This document shows positions 21,472-27,769 of a DNA stretch of 29,031 nucleotides, one piece after another (position 1 is the first letter of the stretch; every line of letters starts with the position of its first letter). Below the pieces are notes generated by a model. That model had not been told where the DNA came from, did no database searches, and worked only from the letters and a program-made list of their open reading frames with translations. Origin of the DNA: a virus; IMG/VR virus record IMGVR_UViG_3300021185_000221, positions 1 through 29,031 of that record; one strand, 5' to 3'. The position numbers were made by a program, and so were the translations under genes.

Positions 21472-22410
21472 ATGTCTAAAGAATTCCTATGGGTTGAGAA
21501 GTATCGACCCCGATTGATCAGTACAACCGTACTGCCCCAAGACCTAAAAGACACTTTCCAGAAGATTGTCGATTCGGGTGAAGTCCCTAATATGATGTTC
21601 ACTGGTACTGCGGGTACTGGTAAAACTACGATTGCTCGTGCGATCTGTGACGAACTTGGTCTTGATTATATCATTATCAATGGTTCGGAAGAAGGGAACA
21701 TTGATACCCTGCGGGGTAAGATCAAACAGTTTGCCTCATCCGTTTCTCTCTCTGGTGGTTACAAAGTCGTAATCTTGGATGAGGCAGACTATCTAAACGC
21801 ACAATCCACCCAACCCGCACTGCGTGGATTCATCGAAGAGTTCTCTCAGAACTGTCGATTCATTCTGACCTGTAACTTCAAGAACAAGGTCATCGAACCT
21901 CTACACTCCCGATGTGGTGTGTATGAGTTCAACACATCCAAGAAGTCTATGGCACAACTCTGTGGTGAGTTTATGACTCGACTACAAATCATCCTAGATG
22001 GTGAGGGTGTCAAGTATAACAATGATGTGATTGCAGGACTAATTGGTAAACACGCACCAGACTGGAGACGAGTGCTCAACGAAGCACAACGTCATTCCAT
22101 CTCTGGTAAGTTGGAAACTTCGGTACTCATTAATGATAGTAATGGCAACTATAGTGGTCTTTTTCAATCATTAAAGAGTAAGGATTTCAAGAAGATGCGG
22201 TCATGGGTGGTCAACAATATGGACACCGAACCTGCCGCAATCTTCCGTGGCATCTATGACTCTATGGAAGGAAAGGTACAACCTCAATCCATTCCGCAAC
22301 TGGTATTGATCCTTGCTGATTATCAATACAAGAATGCGTTTGTCGCAGACCACGAACTAAACCTTGTTGCTTGTCTGACCGAATGTATGGCAAATGTGGA
22401 GTTCATATAA
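21472..22410 (+). CDS. 44: Clamp loader large subunit gp44
   Basis: 312 residues (T4 gp44 is 319). AAA+ ATPase: N-terminal FLWVEKYRPR (as in all clamp loaders), Walker A GTAGTGKTT (45-53), Walker B ILDEAD (101-106), sensor 1 LTCNF (132-136) and the arginine-finger motif SRC (146-148), followed by the collar domain. Four gp44 and one gp62 load the gp45 ring. In T4 and most relatives gene 62 follows directly; here it does not, and lies about 2.8 kb downstream. The stop codon lies within a TATAAATA box just before the next gene. Confidence 0.97.
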   Translation: MSKEFLWVEKYRPRLISTTVLPQDLKDTFQKIVDSGEVPNMMFTGTAGTGKTTIARAICDELGLDYIIINGSEEGNIDTLRGKIKQFASSVSLSGGYKVVILDEADYLNAQSTQPALRGFIEEFSQNCRFILTCNFKNKVIEPLHSRCGVYEFNTSKKSMAQLCGEFMTRLQIILDGEGVKYNNDVIAGLIGKHAPDWRRVLNEAQRHSISGKLETSVLINDSNGNYSGLFQSLKSKDFKKMRSWVVNNMDTEPAAIFRGIYDSMEGKVQPQSIPQLVLILADYQYKNAFVADHELNLVACLTECMANVEFI

Positions 22411-22413
22411 ATA
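22406..22413 (+). promoter_or_regulatory. Possible late box overlapping the gp44 stop
   Basis: Exact TATAAATA. With T4 geometry +1 is 22419, the second ATG of the next gene. One or two exact matches per strand are expected by chance in a window of this size, so position is the only support. Confidence 0.35.
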
Positions 22414-22616
22414 TGACCATGCCCAACGAACGAAGAGAATCAATAGAACGCACCGAGAAGTTTCTGATTGACTTGTTGAACCCCACGGTAACTCCAAGAG
22501 TTCCTAGTGAGGTTCGTCAACGAGCATACAGTTGTCTCAGGCATTTCCCACGAGAGTATGATATGGAACGTGCCGCAGAGACTTCTCCACAAATCTTCGG
22601 GGAATGGGATGACTAA
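22413..22616 (+). CDS. Unknown small protein after gp44
   Basis: 67 residues from ATG 22413 (or 65 from ATG 22419); a longer frame from 22371 lies inside gp44. Features: a helical RRESIERTEKFLIDLL, then LNPTVTPRVPSEVRQRA and YSCLRHFPREYDMERAAE, ending PQIFGEWDD. I recall the CLRHFP..yDm..AAE block in small proteins of marine T4-like phages, with no known function. It is not gp62, despite the position. The downstream ATPase gene overlaps its end by 8 bases and reads in another frame. Confidence 0.72.
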   Translation: MTMPNERRESIERTEKFLIDLLNPTVTPRVPSEVRQRAYSCLRHFPREYDMERAAETSPQIFGEWDD

Positions 22617-23700
22617 GATTTCTCATCCACCAGTACAACAGGATGAGATTACAAAATCTTTGTCTCTTGCCTTCGAGTATTCCTTTGATGGTGTCTCGGA
22701 GTTCACTGTACCCGATATGCCAGACATCTGTGGTTCTTTTAATATAGGACTCATTGTCGGGGCATCGGGTAGTGGCAAGTCAACCCTACTCAAGAGATTT
22801 GGACAAGAACTGTTTCCCTATTGGTTTGATGATAAGTGTATTGCGTCTCATTTTGATAATGAGGATGAGGCAATGACTCTGATGGGTGCGGTGGGTCTAA
22901 ACTCGGTTCCTACTTGGTTCAGACCGTATAATGTATTGTCTGTCGGTGAACAGTATCGAGCAGACCTATCACGGAGACTTGTAGACAATGCGGTGATTGA
23001 TGAGTTTACCTCGGTGGTGAACAGATCAGTTGCCAAGTCGTGTGCCCACTCAGTGGCAAAACATATTCGTAAAGAGGACATACAAGGTGTCGTGTTCTCA
23101 TCGTGTCATTATGATATCGCAGAATGGTTAGAACCAGACTGGATATATGACACTGCGACTGGGGAACTCACCTATAGGGGGTCACTTCATCGACCAACTA
23201 GGAGACCCGAAATCAAACTTGACATCATTCCATGTGGGGTCGAAGCGTGGTCAATGTTCAAAGACCATCACTATCTGACCGAGGATATAAATACATCTGC
23301 CAAACATTGGTTGTGTTGGTGGGGTGATGTTGTGGTAGGATTCGCATCGGCAATACCGTTTCCAAGTGGAACACTCAGGAATGCGTTCCGAGGACACCGA
23401 ACAGTGGTACTGCCAGATTTCCAAGGATTGGGTATAGGAGTAAGACTGAGTGATGCGATAGCACAGATACACTTGGATGAAGGGAAAAGATATTTCAGTA
23501 AAACCGCACACCCAAGGATGGGTAAGTATAGGAACGAGTCGAAACTATGGAAACCGACATCTAAGAATATGCGAGTGAGACAGCATAGTGTAACCGAAAA
23601 CAGTGAAGACCGAATGTGGGTTGCCCGAAACTGTTTCTCTTATTCTCACGAGTACATAGGTGATACGACTCATAAAAAAATCAGGATATTGAACGTATAG
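22609..23700 (+). CDS. ABC-type ATPase fused to a GNAT acetyltransferase domain
   Basis: 363 residues from ATG 22609 (GGGGA upstream; the open frame to 22507 overlaps the previous gene). Residues 1-195 are an ABC ATPase: Walker A VGASGSGKST (50-59), signature LSVGEQYRADLSRRL (110-124), Walker B AVIDEF (128-133) and an H-loop SCH (165-167). Residues 205-363 are a GNAT domain: FKDHHYLTEDIN (217-228), WWGDVVVGFASAIPFPSG and the acetyl-CoA site VVLPDFQGLGIGVRL (266-280), then GKRYFSKTAHPRMGKYR. This architecture is COG2401; its function is unknown. The GNAT part resembles the superfamily that includes phage Mu Mom, so nucleic-acid modification is one possibility. No transmembrane partner is nearby, so transport is unlikely. 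Confidence 0.88.
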   Translation: MTKISHPPVQQDEITKSLSLAFEYSFDGVSEFTVPDMPDICGSFNIGLIVGASGSGKSTLLKRFGQELFPYWFDDKCIASHFDNEDEAMTLMGAVGLNSVPTWFRPYNVLSVGEQYRADLSRRLVDNAVIDEFTSVVNRSVAKSCAHSVAKHIRKEDIQGVVFSSCHYDIAEWLEPDWIYDTATGELTYRGSLHRPTRRPEIKLDIIPCGVEAWSMFKDHHYLTEDINTSAKHWLCWWGDVVVGFASAIPFPSGTLRNAFRGHRTVVLPDFQGLGIGVRLSDAIAQIHLDEGKRYFSKTAHPRMGKYRNESKLWKPTSKNMRVRQHSVTENSEDRMWVARNCFSYSHEYIGDTTHKKIRILNV

Positions 23701-23711
23701 AGGTGATCTAG

Positions 23712-23882
23712 ATGACTAAGAAGAATCCAAAGATTAAACTGAAGGGTGGTTCGGAGTACGATACATTTAGTTATGGTAGACAAATATATTGCTATCTTTC
23801 ACGAAGTGGGGTTGCAAAAAGTATCAAAAGAGGGTATAATAAGAGATTCAGGAAAGAGGGTAAGAAGAACCTAGATGCGTAG
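23712..23882 (+). CDS. Unknown 56-residue basic protein
   Basis: ATG 23712 with AGGTGAT upstream, 11 bases after the ATPase-GNAT gene. Very basic (MTKKNPKIKLKGGSEYDTFS; GVAKSIKRGYNKRFRKEGKK), likely nucleic-acid binding. Not recognised. It overlaps the next small gene by 8 bases. Confidence 0.6.
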   Translation: MTKKNPKIKLKGGSEYDTFSYGRQIYCYLSRSGVAKSIKRGYNKRFRKEGKKNLDA

Positions 23883-24042
23883 AGGAGAGAAACCACTAAA
23901 CATCCGTGCCAAGCAACAGATTTCTATTTGTTGTAAGACACTATGTGAGAGAGAAGTGGTTGAAGAATACATCAATAAACTGGAAGATAGGGTAAAGGAA
24001 CTTGAGCAAATGGTGGAGAATCTGGGCAAAGAGTCTAGGTGA
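23875..24042 (+). CDS. Unknown 55-residue coiled-coil protein
   Basis: ATG 23875, overlapping the previous stop. The N-terminal half is basic and has three cysteines (KQQISICCKTLCEREV); the C-terminal half is a heptad-patterned helix (YINKLEDRVKELEQMVENLG), probably a dimeric coiled coil. Not recognised. The ribosome site is weak. Both neighbours overlap it, as is usual in this run of small genes. Confidence 0.55.
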   Translation: MRRGEKPLNIRAKQQISICCKTLCEREVVEEYINKLEDRVKELEQMVENLGKESR

Positions 24043-24181
24043 GAAAGTTGGAGAAACCGACAAGCAAGCAAACACAGTTGCGGTCATTCGTACTGTGTGG
24101 TGGATAACCCACATGGCAACTTGTTGGTTCATTATATTAAACGCAATTGCCAATCACGGTTGGCACCTAATAGGATTATAG
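24002..24181 (+). CDS. Small membrane protein, TTG start
   Basis: 59 residues if read from TTG 24002 (AAAGGAA lies just upstream); the only in-frame ATG is at residue 39, inside the hydrophobic part. Sequence: MSKWWRIWAKSLGEKVGETD, KQANTVAVIR, then one hydrophobic segment (TVWWITHMATCWFIILNAIA, about 31-50). The block SLG.KVG.TD..A..VA..RT.W followed by a membrane helix is one I recall in small proteins of marine T4-like phages, which supports the frame. The start could be slightly different because the upstream in-frame stop is at 23993. Function unknown. Confidence 0.65.
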   Translation: MSKWWRIWAKSLGEKVGETDKQANTVAVIRTVWWITHMATCWFIILNAIANHGWHLIGL

Positions 24182-24182
24182 T

Positions 24183-24548
24183 ATGGATTATCAAACAGAT
24201 GTAGAAACTTTTATGATGGCAGGGCAACAAGACTATCCTGACTTTGGGGGACTTGAATCTGATCAAGCACAACTCTACATGAACCTAATCAGTGAGGAGT
24301 ATATTGAGACACTCCAAGCATTCAAAAACAAAGACATTGTAGAAGTCGCAGATGGTCTTGCCGATATGGTATGGGTCATCATGGGTATGGCGTCCACCTT
24401 AGACATCCCCTTTGATACGGTCTGGAACGAAGTCAAGGCATCCAATATGTCTAAGTTCGTTGACGGTAAAGTGGTCAAGGACGAGAACGGTAAGATTATG
24501 AAACCTGACGGATACTTCCGTCCTAACATAAAGAAGTTGATGGAATGA
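24183..24548 (+). CDS. MazG-like NTP pyrophosphohydrolase
   Basis: 121 residues, all-alpha NTP pyrophosphatase fold. The metal-binding acidic residues are visible in ISEEYIETLQAF (about 36-47, E-E-x-x-E) and EVADGLADMVWVIMGM (about 54-69, E...D), and the NMSKFVDGKVVKDENGKIMK segment with PDGYFRP follows, typical of phage MazG/PRA-PH-like proteins. It would hydrolyse a nucleoside triphosphate or (p)ppGpp-like substrate to the monophosphate; phage versions are thought to adjust nucleotide pools or alarmone signalling. It starts one base after the small membrane gene and overlaps the next gene by four bases. Confidence 0.88.
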   Translation: MDYQTDVETFMMAGQQDYPDFGGLESDQAQLYMNLISEEYIETLQAFKNKDIVEVADGLADMVWVIMGMASTLDIPFDTVWNEVKASNMSKFVDGKVVKDENGKIMKPDGYFRPNIKKLME

Positions 24549-24742
24549 TTAAATATGTATTTGAAGATGAGATACAGGACAATATCAGAGTAGACTCTAT
24601 GGGTAATAGACTCTGGAAAGAGACCGATGAGTATGTGATCGTTCTTGGTAAAGAGAAACCTAGACCTATACACACCCCAATAGCACTGGTCTGGAACGAT
24701 GGTCAGTGGGTAGACAAACAACTGGAGTTTGACTTTGGATAA
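24545..24742 (+). CDS. Unknown 65-residue protein
   Basis: Overlaps the MazG gene by four bases (ATGA). Probably all beta: MIKYVFEDEIQDNIRVDSMG, ETDEYVIVLGKEKPRPIHTP, IALVWNDGQWVDKQLEFDFG. The ending QLEFDFG resembles a short clamp-binding or exposed acidic peptide, but no claim is made. Not recognised. The last codons contain the ribosome site (GGAG) and TTG start of the dCMP deaminase gene. Confidence 0.72.
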   Translation: MIKYVFEDEIQDNIRVDSMGNRLWKETDEYVIVLGKEKPRPIHTPIALVWNDGQWVDKQLEFDFG

Positions 24743-25199
24743 GTGGGATGTCGCACATCTAGAAGTTGCAAAGACTTACGCACAACTATCATCTGCAAGA
24801 AGGATGAAGGTCGGTGCGGTCATAGTAAAAGACAACCGAATCATCTCTATTGGTTACAATGGTATGCCTAGTGGTTGGGACAACAACTGCGAAGATGAAA
24901 TAAAATCTGGTAACACTGGATACGGTAGAAAACTAAAAACTAAAAAGGAAGTTCTTCATGCGGAATCGAATGCAATCACGAAGGTTGCAAAGTCAACGGA
25001 ATCGGCGGAGGGTGCAGTTCTTTACACAACGTGTGCGCCATGCATCGACTGTGCCAAACTCATCCACCAAGCAGGAATCAAACGAGTTGTCTATGGACAC
25101 AACTATAAGTCTGAAGAAGGATTGACTTTCCTTGATAAGTGTGGTATAGTACTTGACACATCAACCGAAAAACCTTGGCAACGGAGTTTATACCCCTAA
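24735..25199 (+). CDS. Deoxycytidylate deaminase
   Basis: 154 residues from TTG 24735, which has GGAG seven bases upstream; TTG 24729 is an alternative two codons earlier. Zinc-dependent deaminase motifs: MKVGAVIVKDNRIISIGYNG (about 21-40), HAESNAI with the zinc His and catalytic Glu, and TTCAPCIDCAKLI with the two zinc cysteines (P-C-x-x-C). It converts dCMP to dUMP, feeding thymidylate synthesis and the dNTP pool. T4 has such an enzyme (cd), there elsewhere in the genome. A TTGACT-N17-TATAGT promoter lies within the 3' part of this gene. The stop overlaps the gp62 ATG (TAATG). Confidence 0.92.
   Translation: MDKWDVAHLEVAKTYAQLSSARRMKVGAVIVKDNRIISIGYNGMPSGWDNNCEDEIKSGNTGYGRKLKTKKEVLHAESNAITKVAKSTESAEGAVLYTTCAPCIDCAKLIHQAGIKRVVYGHNYKSEEGLTFLDKCGIVLDTSTEKPWQRSLYP
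25122..25150 (+). promoter_or_regulatory. Sigma70-type promoter inside the deaminase gene
   Basis: TTGACT (25122-25127), 17-nt spacer, TATAGT (25145-25150) with TGG in front. The spacer shares TGATAAGTGTGG-like bases with the gp46 promoter. It could drive gp62 and regA separately. Confidence 0.55.
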
Positions 25200-25576
25200 T
25201 GAATCCCTTTGATTATGTAAATGCGATTAACTATTCCAAGAAAGACATCATGGTAACTCGTGATGACGAGAAGGCATACAATGGTTTTATGGTAAACCGT
25301 TCACTGTCTTACTTCTCTGATACTGTTGTTATCGCAAATGAGATGAACAAGTGCCACCACCTAGACTCACGTCTACAATTTTCTTTTCTTATAAATATCA
25401 TTAGGAAACGGAAACGTTTCTCTAAATGGGTAAAACCTGAATTAGAAAATGACCTTGAGTCGGTGAAAGAATATTATGGATATAGTAATGAAAAGGCACG
25501 ACAAATACTATCCCTCTTATCACCTTCTCAAATTAAACAAATAAAAGAAAAGGTGAATAAAGGTGGAAGAAAGTAA
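25199..25576 (+). CDS. 62: Clamp loader small subunit gp62
   Basis: 125 residues from ATG 25199, overlapping the deaminase stop. T4 gp62 is longer (187 aa) and barely similar, but the block structure is that of cyanophage and other marine gp62 proteins: MNPFDYVNAINYSKKDIMV, FMVNRSLSYFSDTVVIANEM, LQFSFLINIIRKRKRFSKW, VKEYYGYSNEKARQILSLL and a K-rich end with NKGG. It forms the 4:1 clamp loader with gp44, encoded 2.8 kb upstream; the two are normally adjacent. RegA follows directly, as it does in T4. The assignment is from memory of that family and the regA neighbour. Confidence 0.85.
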   Translation: MNPFDYVNAINYSKKDIMVTRDDEKAYNGFMVNRSLSYFSDTVVIANEMNKCHHLDSRLQFSFLINIIRKRKRFSKWVKPELENDLESVKEYYGYSNEKARQILSLLSPSQIKQIKEKVNKGGRK

Positions 25577-25601
25577 CTTAGTATCATGGAGTCCTGTGAG
25601 T

Positions 25602-25973
25602 ATGCTAGAGATCACTCTGGCAGAACCCGATGATTTCCTCAAAGTGCGTGAAACTCTAACCAGAATCGGAGTGGCATCACGCAAAGAACAAAAACTGTTT
25701 CAGTCGTGTCACATTCTACATAAGCAGGGAAGGTACTATATCGTACACTTCAAAGAACTGTTTATCTTGGATGGTAAGAAAGCAAACCTAGAGAAGTCAG
25801 ACGTAGAGAGACGTAATACCATTGCGACATTATTGTCGGACTGGGGACTCGTTGAGATACAGAACAAGGAAGTCGCAGTAGAGTGTGCGCCCCTAAGACA
25901 GATCAAGATCATTGGATTCAAAGACAAAGACCAGTGGGAGTTGTGTCCCAAATATAACATAGGTAATAAGTGA
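25602..25973 (+). CDS. regA: Translational repressor RegA
   Basis: 123 residues from ATG 25602 (T4 RegA is 122). Strong match to T4: MLEITLAEPDDFLKVRETLT (T4 MIEITLKKPEDFLKVKETLT), QSCHILHKQGRYYIVHFKEL, LLSDWGLVEI and the end WELCPKYNIGN (T4 WKLVPKYTIGN). RegA binds near start codons of early and replication messages, including gp44 and gp45 in T4, and also represses itself. An alternative GTG start at 25563 adds 13 residues, has a better AAAGG ribosome site and overlaps gp62; I keep the ATG because it aligns with T4. The stop overlaps the next ATG. Confidence 0.95.
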   Translation: MLEITLAEPDDFLKVRETLTRIGVASRKEQKLFQSCHILHKQGRYYIVHFKELFILDGKKANLEKSDVERRNTIATLLSDWGLVEIQNKEVAVECAPLRQIKIIGFKDKDQWELCPKYNIGNK

Positions 25974-26134
25974 TGAGCATGAAAATTGAAGTGACCCTTG
26001 ATGGTCACCAAATAGATGATATTATAATTGAACAATTGACTATGGCATTAGACAGTTTACACGCAAGTGATGTTCCCGAAGATAAGGAATACATTGCCGC
26101 ATTCGAGAAGGTCATCGACTGGCATGGTGGTTAA
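25973..26134 (+). CDS. Unknown 53-residue acidic protein after regA
   Basis: Overlaps the regA stop (TGATG). MSMKIEVTLDGHQIDDIIIE, then a helical acidic part (QLTMALDSLHASDVPEDKEY, IAAFEKVIDWHGG). The ...EVTLDGHQIDDIII start reads like a small protein I recall next to regA in marine T4-like phages; function unknown. Possibly dimeric helices. The gene lies 6 bases before the oxygenase gene. Confidence 0.65.
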   Translation: MSMKIEVTLDGHQIDDIIIEQLTMALDSLHASDVPEDKEYIAAFEKVIDWHGG

Positions 26135-26139
26135 ATGGA

Positions 26140-26706
26140 ATGATAGGGTTTGAAACTCATAAAGAAGAGATTCGAAACAAGGTATATTGGTGGGGCCCTA
26201 AACAAGACATCAATTGGTCTTGGGATGAGGCGATGGAACTCATTGACACTCATCCTGAAGACTTGTACGATTGGAATAGAGAGAAGAATCGACTAGGTTG
26301 TAATAGTTTTCATCTACGTGATTCTGCGCCTCAAATTGCAAAAGACATTCATAGAGAGATGCATGAGTTCTTTGTACTTCCCGCACCAAAGAAGGATACC
26401 TACACGAAAGGTCTTCCCCACGTTACAAACATTGCGTTTTGTGGATTTGGTCAGGCGTCTGGTTCGTACCCTAGACATTGTGACAGGATGGATGTGTTCC
26501 TACTTCAGATGATCGGTGAGTGCAAGATCACCATCGGTTACAATGAAGAACCGAGGAACGCAGATCAGGTTCATATTATGCAGCCAGGCGAATGCGTGTT
26601 TCTTCCAAGAGGAACATGGCATCAACTAGAACCATCAGTATCACGAGTCACATTCTCGTTTGGATTTGAGAGTGATCAAGATTGTGACCCCTCCGATTAT
26701 CTCTAA
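26140..26706 (+). CDS. Cupin/JmjC-like Fe(II) 2-oxoglutarate oxygenase (putative)
   Basis: 188 residues. The C-terminal half has the double-stranded beta helix pattern of cupin-type oxygenases: SYPRHCDRMDVFLLQMIGEC (about 108-127) gives an H-x-D pair followed by D-x-F-x-x-Q and G, as in JmjC/ribosomal oxygenases, and ECVFLPRGTWHQLEPS (about 149-164) supplies the distal histidine. The N-terminal half (WWGPKQDINWSWDEAMELID) is helical. It may hydroxylate a protein, nucleotide or small molecule; the substrate is not readable, and a non-oxygenase cupin is possible. The ribosome site is weak. It lies between the regA unit and a terminator-bounded gene. Confidence 0.7.
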   Translation: MIGFETHKEEIRNKVYWWGPKQDINWSWDEAMELIDTHPEDLYDWNREKNRLGCNSFHLRDSAPQIAKDIHREMHEFFVLPAPKKDTYTKGLPHVTNIAFCGFGQASGSYPRHCDRMDVFLLQMIGECKITIGYNEEPRNADQVHIMQPGECVFLPRGTWHQLEPSVSRVTFSFGFESDQDCDPSDYL

Positions 26707-26805
26707 AAGTGACATGACATTTGGTTATGACCTCTATCAGAGAACATTACCATTATATATAATATCGGAAGAATAATCTTCCCACCAATCTGGAGCAAAA
26801 AAGTT

Positions 26806-26907
26806 ATGAAGACCCGCACATTTGGACGAGTAGAGAGACTCGGAGATGCGCTACTGAGTATGATAGTTTTAGTTACATCAATTATTGCTATCTTACCACT
26901 TATATAG
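26806..26907 (+). CDS. 33-residue membrane peptide (possible)
   Basis: ATG 26806 with GGAG about 10 bases upstream. Short basic start (MKTRTFGRVERLGDALL) followed by one hydrophobic helix (SMIVLVTSIIAILPLI, about 18-33). It fills an otherwise empty stretch and is followed within 14 bases by a terminator. Similar in type to the other mini membrane genes in this window. Not recognised; could be fortuitous. Confidence 0.5.
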   Translation: MKTRTFGRVERLGDALLSMIVLVTSIIAILPLI

Positions 26908-26920
26908 ATAGACAGAACTA

Positions 26921-26951
26921 GGGTGACTTAATAGGTCACCCGACACTTTTT
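26921..26951 (+). terminator. Rho-independent terminator before 26961
   Basis: GGGTGAC (26921-26927) pairs perfectly with GTCACCC (26935-26941) around a 7-nt loop; after GACAC comes a TTTTT run. It closes the regA/oxygenase unit. Confidence 0.75.
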
Positions 26952-26960
26952 GGATATATT

Positions 26961-27719
26961 ATGAAAGCATATATGATTGCGGATTTGAACAATCCGACCT
27001 CTGTGAAGTATACAGAGATTGCGTTAGAATCGTGGCAGAAACAAGACCTCCTTGACATTGAAGTTATTCAGTGTTACACCCCCGACACTATTTCAGAACT
27101 AGAACCCCTCTATAACTGGCAAACTCTGCGACAGGTTATGCAACTGGGTAAAGAAAGTAGTAAGTCAGAACGTGCGGGTGATATAACCCATTGGCAACTT
27201 ATTAAAAAACGAACCGAGAGTATGGATCGTTTCTATGTAATGGAACATGACTCATATCTAGAAGACCCCGATGAATTCAAATATCAGTTTGATTTCACTA
27301 TGGAACACGGACTTGACTGGGCAAATCACGGACTATTCATGTCTTGCTATTCATTCTCTCGTAGGTGTGCCATATACATGGATGACTTATTATTGAATCG
27401 AGCATTCCCATTGAATGGTGGGCCCTATGGTTGTGTAGAGAGAATGGTCAAAACCTATCTAGATCATAAGAATAACAACAATCGTAAGTATACATTTATG
27501 ACTCATTATGGTGATTGTACTAATGTTGGTGTAGGTTCAACCGCAATAGAACTGCGTGACATATATAATTTTCGATGTAAAAGAGATGATCCTCCGTTTA
27601 AGAGGGCATCGACCCAAGTGATATCTAAGTCACTTGGTATCACTCAAACCCATGATGGTATGGATAAGTATGAGACTCCTTGGCAACGTGCCAAAGGAGG
27701 ATTTAAAATTATTGATTGA
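26961..27719 (+). CDS. Putative glycosyltransferase-like protein
   Basis: 252 residues, soluble. The N terminus KAYMIADLNNPTSVKYTEIA, followed by a strand (LDIEVIQCYTPDTISE), looks like the nucleotide-binding half of a GT-A fold. FYVMEHDSYLEDPDEF at about 91-106 sits where the acidic metal-binding motif is expected (E-H-D in place of D-x-D). Later come FPLNGGPYGCVERMVKTYL and YGDCTNVGVGSTAIELRDIY. I recall similar phage proteins labelled glycosyltransferase family 25-like, but the match is weak. If right, it could modify DNA bases, a virion protein or host sugars. The stop TGA lies within the -35 box of the gp43 promoter. No promoter of its own is clear. Confidence 0.5.
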   Translation: MKAYMIADLNNPTSVKYTEIALESWQKQDLLDIEVIQCYTPDTISELEPLYNWQTLRQVMQLGKESSKSERAGDITHWQLIKKRTESMDRFYVMEHDSYLEDPDEFKYQFDFTMEHGLDWANHGLFMSCYSFSRRCAIYMDDLLLNRAFPLNGGPYGCVERMVKTYLDHKNNNNRKYTFMTHYGDCTNVGVGSTAIELRDIYNFRCKRDDPPFKRASTQVISKSLGITQTHDGMDKYETPWQRAKGGFKIID

Positions 27720-27744
27720 CATTGCCTGTTTGTTCGTGTATAAT
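27716..27744 (+). promoter_or_regulatory. Consensus sigma70 promoter before gp43
   Basis: TTGACA (27716-27721), 17-nt spacer, TATAAT (27739-27744): full consensus. A leader of about 19 nt carries GAGG before the ATG at 27770. The -35 box contains the TGA stop of the preceding gene. Confidence 0.88.
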
Positions 27745-27769
27745 GGGTACTAAATTATGAGGAATCTAT

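Noticed and set aside
22371-22616. Gene 22413 as clamp-loader subunit gp62 because it follows gp44
   Set aside because: Too short and lacking the gp62 blocks, which are clearly present at 25199 next to regA.
23286-23293. Exact TATAAATA inside the ATPase-GNAT gene
   Set aside because: It lies within the GNAT coding part with no gene start after it. One or two chance matches per strand are expected in 29 kb of this composition.
25390-25397. Exact TATAAATA inside gp62
   Set aside because: The box is in frame within conserved coding sequence (FLINII), so it is explained by the protein; no start follows at promoter distance.
25563-25601. GTG start giving RegA 13 more residues
   Set aside because: T4 RegA aligns from ATG 25602. 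The better ribosome site at the GTG keeps it as an alternative.
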